From: JBKEBQ01 sp047973225
GTDB taxonomy: Bacteria > Bacillota_I > Bacilli_A > Erysipelotrichales > Erysipelotrichaceae
Assembly (NCBI GenBank): GCA_047973225.1
Contig: JBKEBQ010000023.1
Location: 1 to 64,000, forward strand
Length of the DNA: 64,000 bases
Reading direction: 5' to 3'
Positions 34,869 to 43,968 of the stretch are shown here, piece by piece. The position numbers were made by a program, and so were the translations under genes. The notes under the pieces are model-generated. The model made no database searches. It was given only the letters and a program-made list of their open reading frames with translations, and was not told where the DNA came from. How positions within the stretch are numbered: position 1 is the stretch's first letter; each line of letters begins with the position of its first letter.

Positions 34869-36305
34869 TTACATTTCATTTTTATTGCGTATCTCTACCT
34901 TGCGTATCTTAGCTTTGATCGGATGCGTTTGCAACTGCATCCATACCATATTTCCTTTGTGATTTAAAATTTCAACAAAACTATAATGTTCCAAAATTTC
35001 AATAATCCCAATATCCTGCATCACCACATCTGCCAAAGCACAAATACTGCCAACAACATCCCCTGCTCGTAATTTATCCTTTTTTCCTGCTTGAATGTAT
35101 AGCGTTGTAATTTCTTCTTCAAATACTTGTTGTTTAGCCTCTGCATGCAAGACATCAACATCCCGCGATAAAAAAGCTTGTATTTCGCCCATTTCTCCCC
35201 TTATATCCCTTTGTTGCACTTGCGTAAACAGGTATTTGGATTCTTGTTTAAAGCGTTTTAATAAAGGATATTCTGCTTCACTAACCAGTAAGCACGTTGT
35301 TCCTTCATTACCCTGTCTTGCCGTTCTACCACTTCGATGAAGAAAGGTTTCGCTATGTAATGGAACTTCATAATGCATAACACAATCTAAATCATCAATA
35401 TCAATACCTCTAGCAATCACATTGGTCGCAATCATATAGGAAATCTCATGACGCTTAAACTTCTTTAGTAAGCTCGTTCTTGTTTTTTGGTCAAGATCTC
35501 CATGAAACATGGCAATATGTGGACTATAATGCTTTATTTGTGCATAAAGTGTCTCTACTTCTTTTTTTGTATTTAAAAAAATGAGTGCCTGTTTCATTTT
35601 TTTCGCACTCAAATAGTGCAACAAGCTTTCTTGTTTATTACTTGTTTGTATATATTCCACCGCGAGTTTCAAATCATGCATGCGTTTGTCGATAATTTGC
35701 GGATGCTCCATATATAATGCAAGCATCGCTTCGACTTTATCATTCAACGTCGCCGATAACATCATTGTTTGTTTTCGCTTTTCCACAAACACCAATAATT
35801 GTTCTATTTGCTTTTGAAATCCCAACTCCAATATCTCATCCGCTTCATCAAATACAAGAAATTCACAATTTTGTAAATCGATTGTTGCTTGTATAAGATG
35901 ATCCAATAATCTTCCTGGTGTTGCAACAAGTGCATGGACACGTTGTTTTAAACGTCTTCGTTGCGATTCCATACTACTTCCTCCAAAGATAGCCTCAATC
36001 TTTAAACGTTTAAAGCGGGCAATCGCAAACATTTCCTGTTGCACTTGTAATGCCAACTCTCTAGTAGGAACGATGACAACGCATTGAATTTTAGGGTTGT
36101 TCCAATCCAGCTTATCCAAAAGCGGAATTGCAAAACTAGCCGTCTTTCCACTTCCTGTGTTTGCCAACAAAAAAATATCCGCACCTTTTTGAATCATGGG
36201 AATACTTGCTTCTTGAATTGTTGTTGGATGTATATAGTTTAAATATGATAAAGCTTTTCGAATATCATCTTGCAAAGTATATATATCAAAAGTTATATCT
36301 TTCAT
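34869..36305 (-). CDS. DEAD-box RNA helicase
   Basis: ATP-dependent RNA helicase, probably in ribosome assembly or mRNA decay. Q motif YIHPTTIQEASIP, motif I ANTGSGKTAS, Ia PTRELALQV, II DEAD (VFDEADEILELGF), III SAT, IV-VI with TNVIARGIDID and HRSGRTAR. The C-terminal tail (about residues 370-478) looks like a DbpA/CshA-type RNA-binding extension (DKLRAGDVVGSICALA). The ATG at 36305 is used; a GTG 13 codons earlier has no SD. This ATG also lacks an SD but sits 7 nt after a -10 box. Confidence 0.9.
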   Translation of the reverse strand: MKDITFDIYTLQDDIRKALSYLNYIHPTTIQEASIPMIQKGADIFLLANTGSGKTASFAIPLLDKLDWNNPKIQCVVIVPTRELALQVQQEMFAIARFKRLKIEAIFGGSSMESQRRRLKQRVHALVATPGRLLDHLIQATIDLQNCEFLVFDEADEILELGFQKQIEQLLVFVEKRKQTMMLSATLNDKVEAMLALYMEHPQIIDKRMHDLKLAVEYIQTSNKQESLLHYLSAKKMKQALIFLNTKKEVETLYAQIKHYSPHIAMFHGDLDQKTRTSLLKKFKRHEISYMIATNVIARGIDIDDLDCVMHYEVPLHSETFLHRSGRTARQGNEGTTCLLVSEAEYPLLKRFKQESKYLFTQVQQRDIRGEMGEIQAFLSRDVDVLHAEAKQQVFEEEITTLYIQAGKKDKLRAGDVVGSICALADVVMQDIGIIEILEHYSFVEILNHKGNMVWMQLQTHPIKAKIRKVEIRNKNEM

Positions 36306-36312
36306 TTTTTTT

Positions 36313-36321
36313 ATTATAGCA
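36313..36321 (-). promoter_or_regulatory. Extended -10 promoter abutting the DEAD-box gene
   Basis: TGCTATAAT on the minus strand ends 7 nt before the preferred ATG, with only A residues between. Predicts a leaderless transcript. Confidence 0.6.
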
Positions 36322-36382
36322 GTAAAATGAAGATGTTGACACACAAATATATTAAATAGTTAACAATGCGGAGGTTATCTTT

Positions 36383-37450
36383 ATGATTGTTGAGATTATT
36401 AATGTTGGTAGCGAACTTTTATTGGGAGAAATTGTGAATACCAATGCAACCTACATACAAAAAATGTGTAAAGAATTTGGCTTTCATGTGTATCATCAAA
36501 CGCTCGTTGGTGACAATGCAAAGCGTTTTCGAGAATGTTTGGACATCGCCTTTAAAAGAGGTGCAGACTGCGTGATTACCACTGGTGGTTTAGGACCCAC
36601 AAGCGATGATATTAGCAAAGAGGTTGCTGCAGAATATTTAGGTCTTCCCCTATATTATAATGAAGCAGAAGCAAAAAAGGTGGAAGAAAAGTGCAAATTT
36701 GTGAGTGGGTATGCTAAGATTAGCGAAAACAATTTCAAACAGGCCGCCTTCCCTAAAGACGCCTATATTTTAGAAAATGAAATTGGTACTGCCAATGCTT
36801 GCGTGATGCAGCATCACAATAAAATCATCATCAATCTACCAGGACCTCCAAAAGAGCTGCGCTATGTTATTGTGCACTCCCTAAAGCCTTATTTAAAACC
36901 CTTCAAAGAAGCTATTTTATATACTTTTTCATATACAACAATGGGTATTAGTGAAAGCAAAGTTGCATTTATTCTAGAAGATATTCTCGATGAGCAACAA
37001 GATGTAAGCGTTGCATTATATGCATCGGAAGAAACCGTTCGCATTCGCCTTGCCTGTATGGCAAACTCGCAAAATGAAGCAGATGTTAAAATGCAAGCTA
37101 CAAAGAAGCGTATTGAAGAACGCATTGATGACATATATATTGTGCATGAAAATATAAAAGATGCGCTGTATCATATGATGCCTCCTTACACAATCCACTA
37201 TCCCTCTTCATTTCGCTTGCCCGATTGGATTGTCTTTGGTAACAAAAAAACAAAACACGAAGAAGTTATGCAACTGGTCATTGACTGCAAACCACACAAA
37301 TTGGGTGAAATTATTGATGTTCAGGTTCATTATAAACAACAAGATTATCATTTCAATATTCCCCTACTCAAAAAAGCAGAGTTGTCGTATACCAAGCTAG
37401 AATCACGCATAATGCAACAGCTTTATATTTTTTTAAAACAAATCACATAA
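36383..37450 (+). CDS. CinA-like protein lacking the C-terminal deamidase domain
   Basis: N-terminal MoCF/CinA domain (residues about 1-170) with IINVGSELLLGEIVNTN, VITTGGLGPTSDDISKE and NLPGPPKELRYV, related to ADP-ribose pyrophosphatases of NAD recycling. Usual CinA proteins continue into a nicotinamide-nucleotide amidohydrolase domain ending near 410-420 aa. Here that domain is absent, and the last ~100 residues (HYPSSFRLPDWIVFGNKK onward) match nothing I recognise. Total 355 aa. SD GGAGG 8 nt before the ATG. Confidence 0.82.
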   Translation: MIVEIINVGSELLLGEIVNTNATYIQKMCKEFGFHVYHQTLVGDNAKRFRECLDIAFKRGADCVITTGGLGPTSDDISKEVAAEYLGLPLYYNEAEAKKVEEKCKFVSGYAKISENNFKQAAFPKDAYILENEIGTANACVMQHHNKIIINLPGPPKELRYVIVHSLKPYLKPFKEAILYTFSYTTMGISESKVAFILEDILDEQQDVSVALYASEETVRIRLACMANSQNEADVKMQATKKRIEERIDDIYIVHENIKDALYHMMPPYTIHYPSSFRLPDWIVFGNKKTKHEEVMQLVIDCKPHKLGEIIDVQVHYKQQDYHFNIPLLKKAELSYTKLESRIMQQLYIFLKQIT

Positions 37451-37491
37451 GCTGATCCATGCTTTTTACCACCATAAATTCTATCATAAAT

Positions 37492-37516
37492 AAAAAAAGT
37501 GCATGGCACTTTTTTT
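37492..37516. terminator. Bidirectional terminator between cinA-like and C39-like genes
   Basis: AAAAAAAGTGC-ATG-GCACTTTTTTT, a perfect 11-bp stem with T runs on both strands, serving both convergent genes. Confidence 0.85.
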
Positions 37517-37524
37517 GTTCTTTA

Positions 37525-38373
37525 TTACTTTGATAACCTCCACATACCCAAAATTTGTTTTTGTAAAGTCTCAAAGGACCATGTCTTTTCAGTACGAATA
37601 TAAGAGTTTGGATCACGAATGATGAACTCTCCTGTTTCATTCACACCAACAATTAAAATAAAATGTCCTGCATTCGTGAAGTCCCCTGGACCAAGGCTTG
37701 CAACAATCAGACTTCCATTCTCTAAAGCTTTCAGCATCGATTCCTCATGCAGGTAAAGGGCACTGCTTCGCAGTCCCAATTGCGCAGCTCCCGCATCCAT
37801 TAAAGACCAAGAACTTCCTACATGATTGATGTAATATCCTTTATCCATACTCATTTGACTAACGCGGTAAGGTGTCATTTCGGTGTTGCCACTAAGATAT
37901 ATTGCCGCCATAGATAATACGGTTGGTCCACATCCTGTTAACCCGAACATTTCATTACCATACGTTGCATATCCCCAACGTCTATCCCACTGCATCAATA
38001 CCGCTACCTTACTGGTATCCAACTCTGATAAATCATTGTCTACTTCATCTGTTTTATATTTATACCCCTGCACGTATGAAATCGCATCTTCATTTCGTAA
38101 TGCCAATTCCTTTAATTCTTGAGGATATTCCTCATATTCATTTAACATCATAACCATTTTGGGATTTCCACTATATTTTTGTGCGAGTTGATTATATAGC
38201 GTATCTGCATCTTCTTTAAATAAATATTGCTTGTTCATTTGTAAGGCCACACGAACTTCATCCTTTTGTAACATATACTCAGTCCCTACAATAAACATCG
38301 TAATAACTAAAATAACAGCAATGACAATCATGAAAAATGTTTCATAATTTCTCTCTCTTTTTAGTCTTTGCAT
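37525..38373 (-). CDS. C39-like cysteine peptidase, membrane-anchored
   Basis: Extracellular peptidase-like protein with one N-terminal transmembrane helix (about 14-34) and a C39_2-type papain-like domain in the second half. Cys in FGLTGCGPTVLSMAA, His in NAGHFILIVGVNE and Asp in FIIRDPNSYI form the expected triad. Unlike the C39 domain of bacteriocin exporters, it is not fused to an ABC transporter. Substrate unknown. SD AGAGGAG before the ATG. Confidence 0.83.
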   Translation of the reverse strand: MQRLKRERNYETFFMIVIAVILVITMFIVGTEYMLQKDEVRVALQMNKQYLFKEDADTLYNQLAQKYSGNPKMVMMLNEYEEYPQELKELALRNEDAISYVQGYKYKTDEVDNDLSELDTSKVAVLMQWDRRWGYATYGNEMFGLTGCGPTVLSMAAIYLSGNTEMTPYRVSQMSMDKGYYINHVGSSWSLMDAGAAQLGLRSSALYLHEESMLKALENGSLIVASLGPGDFTNAGHFILIVGVNETGEFIIRDPNSYIRTEKTWSFETLQKQILGMWRLSK

Positions 38374-38613
38374 ACTTACTCCTCTTTCATATTCAAATCT
38401 TCTTCATGCTAGAAAAAATTATACCTGTTTCACTCTTTTTTATGAAGATTTTGTATCCTCTCATACATTGCTCCCCTCAAGACTTTGTATGCACATGAAA
38501 TATTATATATAGATTTCCTTAACATTTTACCATATATCCAATCACGCAAAAAGATAAAAGTACAAAATCTTCAGCATATTTTTCCATCAGATCCGCTTTA
38601 AAGTTTTATAAAC
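38374..38613. other. Intergenic, no gene seen
   Basis: AT-rich gap between the C39-like gene start and the bacteriocin cluster terminator; only the usual upstream region of the peptidase. Confidence 0.45.
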
Positions 38614-38650
38614 AAAAAATGCATTCTGCGTTACGTTTGGTGCATTTTTT
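38614..38650. terminator. Terminator of the bacteriocin cluster
   Basis: AAAAAATGCA (38614-38623) pairs with TGCATTTTTT (38641-38650); T runs both ways. Confidence 0.6.
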
Positions 38651-38698
38651 TGAAAATCATTTTATTCTTTCACCGTGTGTTAAGTTATCAAACTTTTT

Positions 38699-39330
38699 TT
38701 ATAACAATTTAATTACCCTGTCACATCAATTTGCAAAGTCGATATCATGCGTTACAATAATCACCGTTTTCCTCGCTTTTTGCAATTTTCTTAACAATTC
38801 AAAAATTATGTATCCGTTATCTTTATCTAACGATCCTGTTGGCTCATCTACTAATATGATTTCACAAGGTTTCACTAATAAGCGTGCGATGGCTATTCTT
38901 TGTTGCTCCCCTCCACTTAGTTTAAATATTTTCTTTTTTAAATCCAAATCTTTTAACCCTACCAAATCTAGAATTTCTATATAGTTTTTTTCACTATATG
39001 TCCGTTGGGCATACTTTTTTGCAATATCAAGATTCTTTTTATTGACCAATTATCAATAAGCGCAAAATTTTGAAACAAAAAGCTAAAGGTCTGTTGATGC
39101 AACATTTGAATATGTTTTTAATCGGCTTTTATCTTTTCTCCATTTAAAAAATATTCACCAGCGTAGTCTAGACCCAATAAACCCATAATATTCAATAAGG
39201 TGGTCTTTCCACAACCGCTAGCTTCTATAATTGCTACTAATTCGTTTGCTTCGATAGATAAACAAAAGTTTTCTAAAACATTTTCGTTCGCGAATTTTTT
39301 GTTTATATTACTTAGTTTCATATATGCCAC
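38699..39330 (-). pseudogene. Bacteriocin-associated ABC ATPase, inactivated
   Basis: Fragments of one ATPase: GTG start (MAYMKLSNINKKF), Walker A changed to EASGCGKTT (Gly to Glu), an in-frame stop at 39118, a frameshift near 39050, then signature LSGGEQQR, Walker B IILVDEPTGSLD and H-loop VTHDIDFAN, a further stop and the residual tail CDRVIKLL. At least three disabling lesions plus a Walker A change. Third gene of the lactococcin-972-type cluster. Confidence 0.9.
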
Positions 39331-39331
39331 A

Positions 39332-40688
39332 TTACGCTCCCTTTACGATGAATACTATTTTCTTTTTTGATATTTTCTTTAACCACAAATAATTAAATAA
39401 CAGTTCAATAATAGATAGTACCAGGCAATCAACATCGTTAATGTTAATTGTTTCGAAAATAATCCTACTATAAACCCTGACATCATCGTACATCCCATTA
39501 AAATAGATAAATACGTTCCATAAATAGAAGCGATGGGATATCCTAACCATAGTTTTGTTGCTACAATTCGTTTGTTGTTTTCAATCATATTGATAGATAG
39601 AAATACCATAACTATCATATCTAAAACAAAAAAACTAATCGCAAGAAAATTATATGATGCTAATTCTTGCTTGGTATAATAAATTACATCATCTATTCGA
39701 CGATATACACTAGGTGTAGATGCAATCGTATCCATCACACCATATTCATTGAAAATAGCATTTAACTCAAGACTTCCTGCATCATAGTTCAACAAGAGCG
39801 CACCTGTACTACAGATCATTGCATATTTATCCGTTCCTTGATTGTAAGGTGTATACACTTCCACTATAGGATCGACAATATAATAAGGAGCTACCCCTTC
39901 TATTTGAATATCATTATATGTGAAATATTTTTGATTGTTTTTTACATAAATAAATGTAGTTGTTCTCTTCTCCTTTATTAACTTCGCATGCTTCTTTTCC
40001 AAATACAAATTCTGATCAAAATAACGTAGTTCTTCATATCCTTCTCTATACATTTCTTCTAATGATTTTTTTCATCACGATACTTTTCTGGAACCAAAAC
40101 ATAATTCGTATTAGGATCCCTATCCTCAATTATAACTTTATTAGCCAAAATATCGTATATGAGATTTTTTTAAGATATTTATTGTTTACAACAGCCGTTT
40201 CTCTTTATATGTAACAACATTCTCATTAATTAAATCGGTATTTCCAGTACTTTTTAATGGGTAATAATTACTCATATTGAAGAGAATTGCATTTTTTCAT
40301 TAAATTTTTCATACACTTTCTAATATTTTCTACCAAGCAAAAACGTATCGGAAATGGCATTATCAATATTAGAAATACTTCTAGAAAGCAACTCTTCCGT
40401 TCTTTTCCAAGCATCTAAATTTTTTTTCATCATTAAATTGTCTATACTATAATAAATGTTAGTCAATGAAAAACAACAACGATCGTAAATACGATCTTCA
40501 CAAAATAACTAATGCATTGGATTTCTTTTAATGGTTCTTTATTCTTTATCATCAAGGGGATACTGACAAATTTTGTCAATTTGTCGGGGTGCTGATCTTT
40601 TGAACTTCCCTTTTTGAAAATGCATCAAAAAAAGAAAAGAAGAAATGAATACAATGGAGATAATCAACAGATGCATAATTTTTTTCAT
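39332..40688 (-). pseudogene. Bacteriocin-associated permease (DUF1430 type), inactivated
   Basis: N-terminal membrane start MKKIMHLLIISIVFISSFL at 40688 with SD AGAGGAAAGGA, then stops and frameshifts. Recoverable blocks include DAWKRTEELLSRSISNIDNA, a 224-residue open stretch starting at 40053 with helices around MIENNKRIVATKLWLGYP, and the last frame ending LKKISKKKIVFIVKGA, the usual permease C-terminus. About 1.36 kb is shorter than intact relatives (roughly 2 kb), so part of the extracellular region is probably deleted. Confidence 0.87.
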
Positions 40689-40709
40689 TTTCTTTTCTTC
40701 CTTTCCTCT

Positions 40710-41001
40710 TTATTTTACATCATAGTAAGCATAGTCAACACAAAACAATCTTCGTTTTGCTGTTGCCACTGCCCATTTTTTCTGGTATGTCCATCCAGAA
40801 TTAACATAGTAAGCTCCCTGAACCGAGGCACGATGCGTTTTCTTTGGGTGATAGTAATAGGAATAAACTGTTCCCACATAGCAGCCTCTTCCTAGAGTTG
40901 ATCATAATCCCATTTTCCCCGCTAACAGATACATAAGCAGATGTCATCACTATAATACCAAAAATAACTGCCATTGTTACTCCTTTTCTGATTTCTCTCA
41001 C
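40710..41001 (-). pseudogene. Lactococcin-972-family bacteriocin precursor, frameshifted
   Basis: GTG start with AAGGAGGT 7 nt upstream, and signal peptide MREIRKGVTMAVIFGIIVM. The frame then breaks twice. Three-frame reading gives signal, then GKWDY in a second frame, then GCYVGTVYSYYYHPKKTH, SVQGAYYVNSGWTYQKKW and YAYYDVK in a third. Length is 292 nt; restoring one G in the GGGG run and one G in TATGATC gives 294 nt, 97 codons plus stop. The GG-W-YG, VYS-YYHP-KTH pattern is that of lactococcin 972, a lipid II-binding bacteriocin. Confidence 0.85.
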
Positions 41002-41332
41002 GTCTTTTACCTCCTTCCACTATCCACTTCTATTGAACCTTTGAACGTAATAGTCTGTGTTTTGCAGTGCAATCAAATTTATTTGTATTTAAATAAATAA
41101 ATTATATATAAATTATATTTTTATTGTAAAAAAACAGTTTGTTAATACTTTTTGTTTCTAAAAATAAATTCCTATATTGCCAAATTAAAGTAGAACTATA
41201 AAAGAATACATATGCACCATTTTTTTAGCTGAAGGATATAAAAAAATGCAGTGATAGTTATTATTATCGCCAGAACAACGGATGGAAACAAGCAAAACAA
41301 TGAAAATAGCCAGCTTTTTTCTGCACATAAAA
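41002..41332. other. Intergenic AT-rich region, no gene seen
   Basis: Upstream region of the bacteriocin pseudogene. Very AT-rich (for example 41085-41130), possibly an old promoter/UP region. A 63-residue open frame here overlaps the glgA terminator and is not supported. Confidence 0.45.
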
Positions 41333-41379
41333 AAAGAGAAAATCGCACATTACCTTTTGCTGCGAATATTCTCTCTTTT
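41333..41379 (-). terminator. Terminator of the glycogen operon
   Basis: AAAGAGA-aAATCGC (from 41333) pairs with GCGAATATTCTCTCTTT (41362-41378) with small mismatches, then T tract on the minus strand. About 45 nt after glgA. Confidence 0.75.
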
Positions 41380-41425
41380 ATCAGCACATAAATTATAGTA
41401 GCTGAAGGATATAGCTTTGTTTATA

Positions 41426-42856
41426 CTACTTGCATAATTCTCTATAAAGTTTTCGATATCGCTTTGCAGATTGTGCCCAACTGACTTTTTTATCCATTGC
41501 ATTTTTTTGAATGGCTTTATATATCGTTGGTGTTTGATATACTTGTAAAGCCCTAAGAATCGCTTGATAAAAATCATTTCCATCATATCTTGCAAATGTA
41601 AATCCAGTACCGCTCCTATCATATTGATTATAAGGGATTACCGTATCCTTTAATCCTCCTGTTTCTCTTACAATTGGCAAACATCCATAACGCATAGCAA
41701 TCAATTGCGAGATGCCACAAGGTTCGAAATAGGAAGGCATCAAAAACAAATCTGCTGCTGCATACAATTGATGCGCTAAACCTTCATTATACCCTTTGTA
41801 AAAAACAAAATTATCATACACCGACTCAAAATATGCTAATTTTTGTTCGTATACATCATCACCGGATCCTAAAATCATAAGTTGTACGGGCAATTCTAAT
41901 AATCGTGGTAAGATATCAAGCACAAGCTGAATACCCTTTTGTTTGCTTAAACGCGTGACAGCAACAAGCAATGGTATATCTTCAGTAACTGTCAAACCAT
42001 ATCCTTTTTGTAATGTACACTTATTTATTATCTTATTAGAAAGTGTTTTTTTTGTGTATTTTTTTGTTAGATGGCGGTCCTTTTGTGGATTCCACATTTG
42101 AATATCAATCCCATTGACAATTCCGATTAAATCCATCTTCTTTAGACCCAACACGTATTCCATCTGCTCACCAAAGGTCACTGTCAAAATTTCTTCTGCA
42201 TAGGTCTTAGACACGGTTGTAACCTTATCGCTATAAAAAATCCCACCCTTCATAAAGCTCATACCATTATGAAAATTCACACTATTATCAGCCATCAAAT
42301 CTAGGGTTAAGCCAAAGCAATCGGTTAATACACTGGTTGGAAAGTTCCCTTGAAAAGCTAAATTATGAATCGTGTACACATGTTTTAGATGATTTATTTT
42401 ATCATGCCATTGATATAATGTTTTGGCCAAGACAGGCACCATTCCCGTATGCCAATCATGACAATGCAAAATATCATAACCATCTTTTTGTTTTAAAAGG
42501 AAATTCATCACTGCATGTTGAAAAAAAGCAAATCTTGCCCCATCATCCGCATAGCCATACAAATCTTCACGCTCAAAATATTGCTGGTTCTCGACAAAAT
42601 AAGTACTCACATGATTATGAACATGGCGAAAAATACGCGCTTTTTCATGGAACATCCCTTGTTGAATATCGATGTGGAATACAAATTCCATTTGTCCCAT
42701 ATACTTATCAATAATGCGTTTGTATAAAGGCATGAAAATATCCACATCAATATCTTTAGACTGCACACTGTGTGGCAAAGAACCTATAACATCAGCAAGT
42801 CCCCCACTTTTTACATAGGGCAACCCTTCACTAGCAACATGTAAAATTCGCATCAC
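41426..42856 (-). CDS. glgA: Glycogen synthase (ADP-glucose)
   Basis: GT5 glucosyltransferase that extends alpha-1,4-glucan from ADP-glucose. ADP-glucose motif KSGGLADVIGSLP near the N-terminus, TIHNLAFQGNFP, HNGMSFMKGGIFYSD, VTRLSKQKG, MPSYFEPCGISQL and the EXX-type active Glu region. 476 aa is normal. Start is GTG at 42856 (overlapping the glgD stop) or ATG at 42853; the GGGGG site favours either. Last gene of the operon. Confidence 0.95.
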   Translation of the reverse strand: MMRILHVASEGLPYVKSGGLADVIGSLPHSVQSKDIDVDIFMPLYKRIIDKYMGQMEFVFHIDIQQGMFHEKARIFRHVHNHVSTYFVENQQYFEREDLYGYADDGARFAFFQHAVMNFLLKQKDGYDILHCHDWHTGMVPVLAKTLYQWHDKINHLKHVYTIHNLAFQGNFPTSVLTDCFGLTLDLMADNSVNFHNGMSFMKGGIFYSDKVTTVSKTYAEEILTVTFGEQMEYVLGLKKMDLIGIVNGIDIQMWNPQKDRHLTKKYTKKTLSNKIINKCTLQKGYGLTVTEDIPLLVAVTRLSKQKGIQLVLDILPRLLELPVQLMILGSGDDVYEQKLAYFESVYDNFVFYKGYNEGLAHQLYAAADLFLMPSYFEPCGISQLIAMRYGCLPIVRETGGLKDTVIPYNQYDRSGTGFTFARYDGNDFYQAILRALQVYQTPTIYKAIQKNAMDKKVSWAQSAKRYRKLYRELCK

Positions 42857-43968
42857 ACAACATTCCCCCTATTTACATAAATAATATTTTTCTTATCACC
42901 TATAAGCTCTTTCACGTTTTTTACTTTTACATTTTTATCAATCACTGCATGATTGATGTTCGCACCAGATGCAATATAAGCATCTCCAATCACCACACTA
43001 TTACGTACGCTTGCGCCTGCTTCAATGACAACATTACGACCAATAAAACAATTCTCTATTTCACCTAAAATTTTAGATCCATTTGAAACCGATGAATTGG
43101 TTACTTTTGCGTCTTTTCCATAATAGACAGGTGGCGAATCATAAGTTCTTGTAAGTATTGGCCAATTTGTGACAAAGAAATTTTTCGCATATTGATAATC
43201 TATCATGGCCATATGGGCTTTGAAATATTGGTCTAAATTATTGATGGCCATGACTTCTCTACGAACCGATTGCCCTTTTACAACCAGCTCACTCAATCCA
43301 TCCGCAACGATTTTATCCAACCAATAACAACTACTCGTTTGACGCGCTTGACGAATCAAATCCACAAACAGTGCTTTTTTCATTACATAACAATCCAGTG
43401 CTACATTACGATTTTTATACTTTCCATAATTTCGTTCAATTCTTTCTACACGCTTGTCTTCATCCATGATAAGCGTATTGCATTCCATAAACTGCTCGCG
43501 ACACGCATTAGAGTTTTTATAAAGCATCGTAATATCTGCTTTTGAGGCAATATGCTCTTCCACCAAATGATTATAGTCATGAATATATACAAAATAACTA
43601 GAAGCAATCAATACATATTCTTCAGGAGCATTGATGATATGCTCCAAATTATCCCAAAAACAATTGATATCCGTATTATAAATATCCGTTCTGAATTCAG
43701 CTTCGCGGTGCATAATGGTAATACGGTCACGCTTGGAATTAATATTGTACTGACGACCACTTCCAATATGCGTAAACACCGATCGCTGTTTTCTATTTAC
43801 ATTGATATGAATATTCGAAATATCGGAATTGGTCATATTCGAAATAACAAAATCCATCAAACGAAAACGTCCGCAAAAAGAAATAGAAGGAATGGGACGA
43901 TAAATAGAAAGTCCTTCAATATTTACATGTTTATCATCAAATTTTATGATTCCTAAGACATCGTTCAT
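42853..43968 (-). CDS. glgD: GlgD, non-catalytic partner of ADP-glucose pyrophosphorylase
   Basis: Paralogue of GlgC found in Bacillota; it forms a GlgCD complex that raises activity and loses fine allostery. It keeps the sugar-nucleotide fold and the C-terminal left-handed helix (NGSKILGEIENCFIG, VRNSVVIGDAYI). The catalytic GGRGSRL loop is replaced near the start by DDKHVNIEGLSIYRP, so it is probably not catalytic. Start ATG at 43968 overlaps the glgC stop (ATGA) with AGAAGGTGG as SD; a reading eight codons longer is less likely. Confidence 0.92.
   Translation of the reverse strand: MNDVLGIIKFDDKHVNIEGLSIYRPIPSISFCGRFRLMDFVISNMTNSDISNIHINVNRKQRSVFTHIGSGRQYNINSKRDRITIMHREAEFRTDIYNTDINCFWDNLEHIINAPEEYVLIASSYFVYIHDYNHLVEEHIASKADITMLYKNSNACREQFMECNTLIMDEDKRVERIERNYGKYKNRNVALDCYVMKKALFVDLIRQARQTSSCYWLDKIVADGLSELVVKGQSVRREVMAINNLDQYFKAHMAMIDYQYAKNFFVTNWPILTRTYDSPPVYYGKDAKVTNSSVSNGSKILGEIENCFIGRNVVIEAGASVRNSVVIGDAYIASGANINHAVIDKNVKVKNVKELIGDKKNIIYVNRGNVV

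Noticed and set aside
37525..38373. C39-like peptidase as the leader peptidase of the nearby bacteriocin cluster
   Set aside because: Lactococcin-972 peptides use a Sec-type signal, the peptidase is not fused to an ABC transporter, and a terminator separates it from the cluster.
41196..41387. 63-residue hydrophobic ORF near the glycogen operon end
   Set aside because: It overlaps the glgA terminator hairpin, has no SD and no family resemblance.
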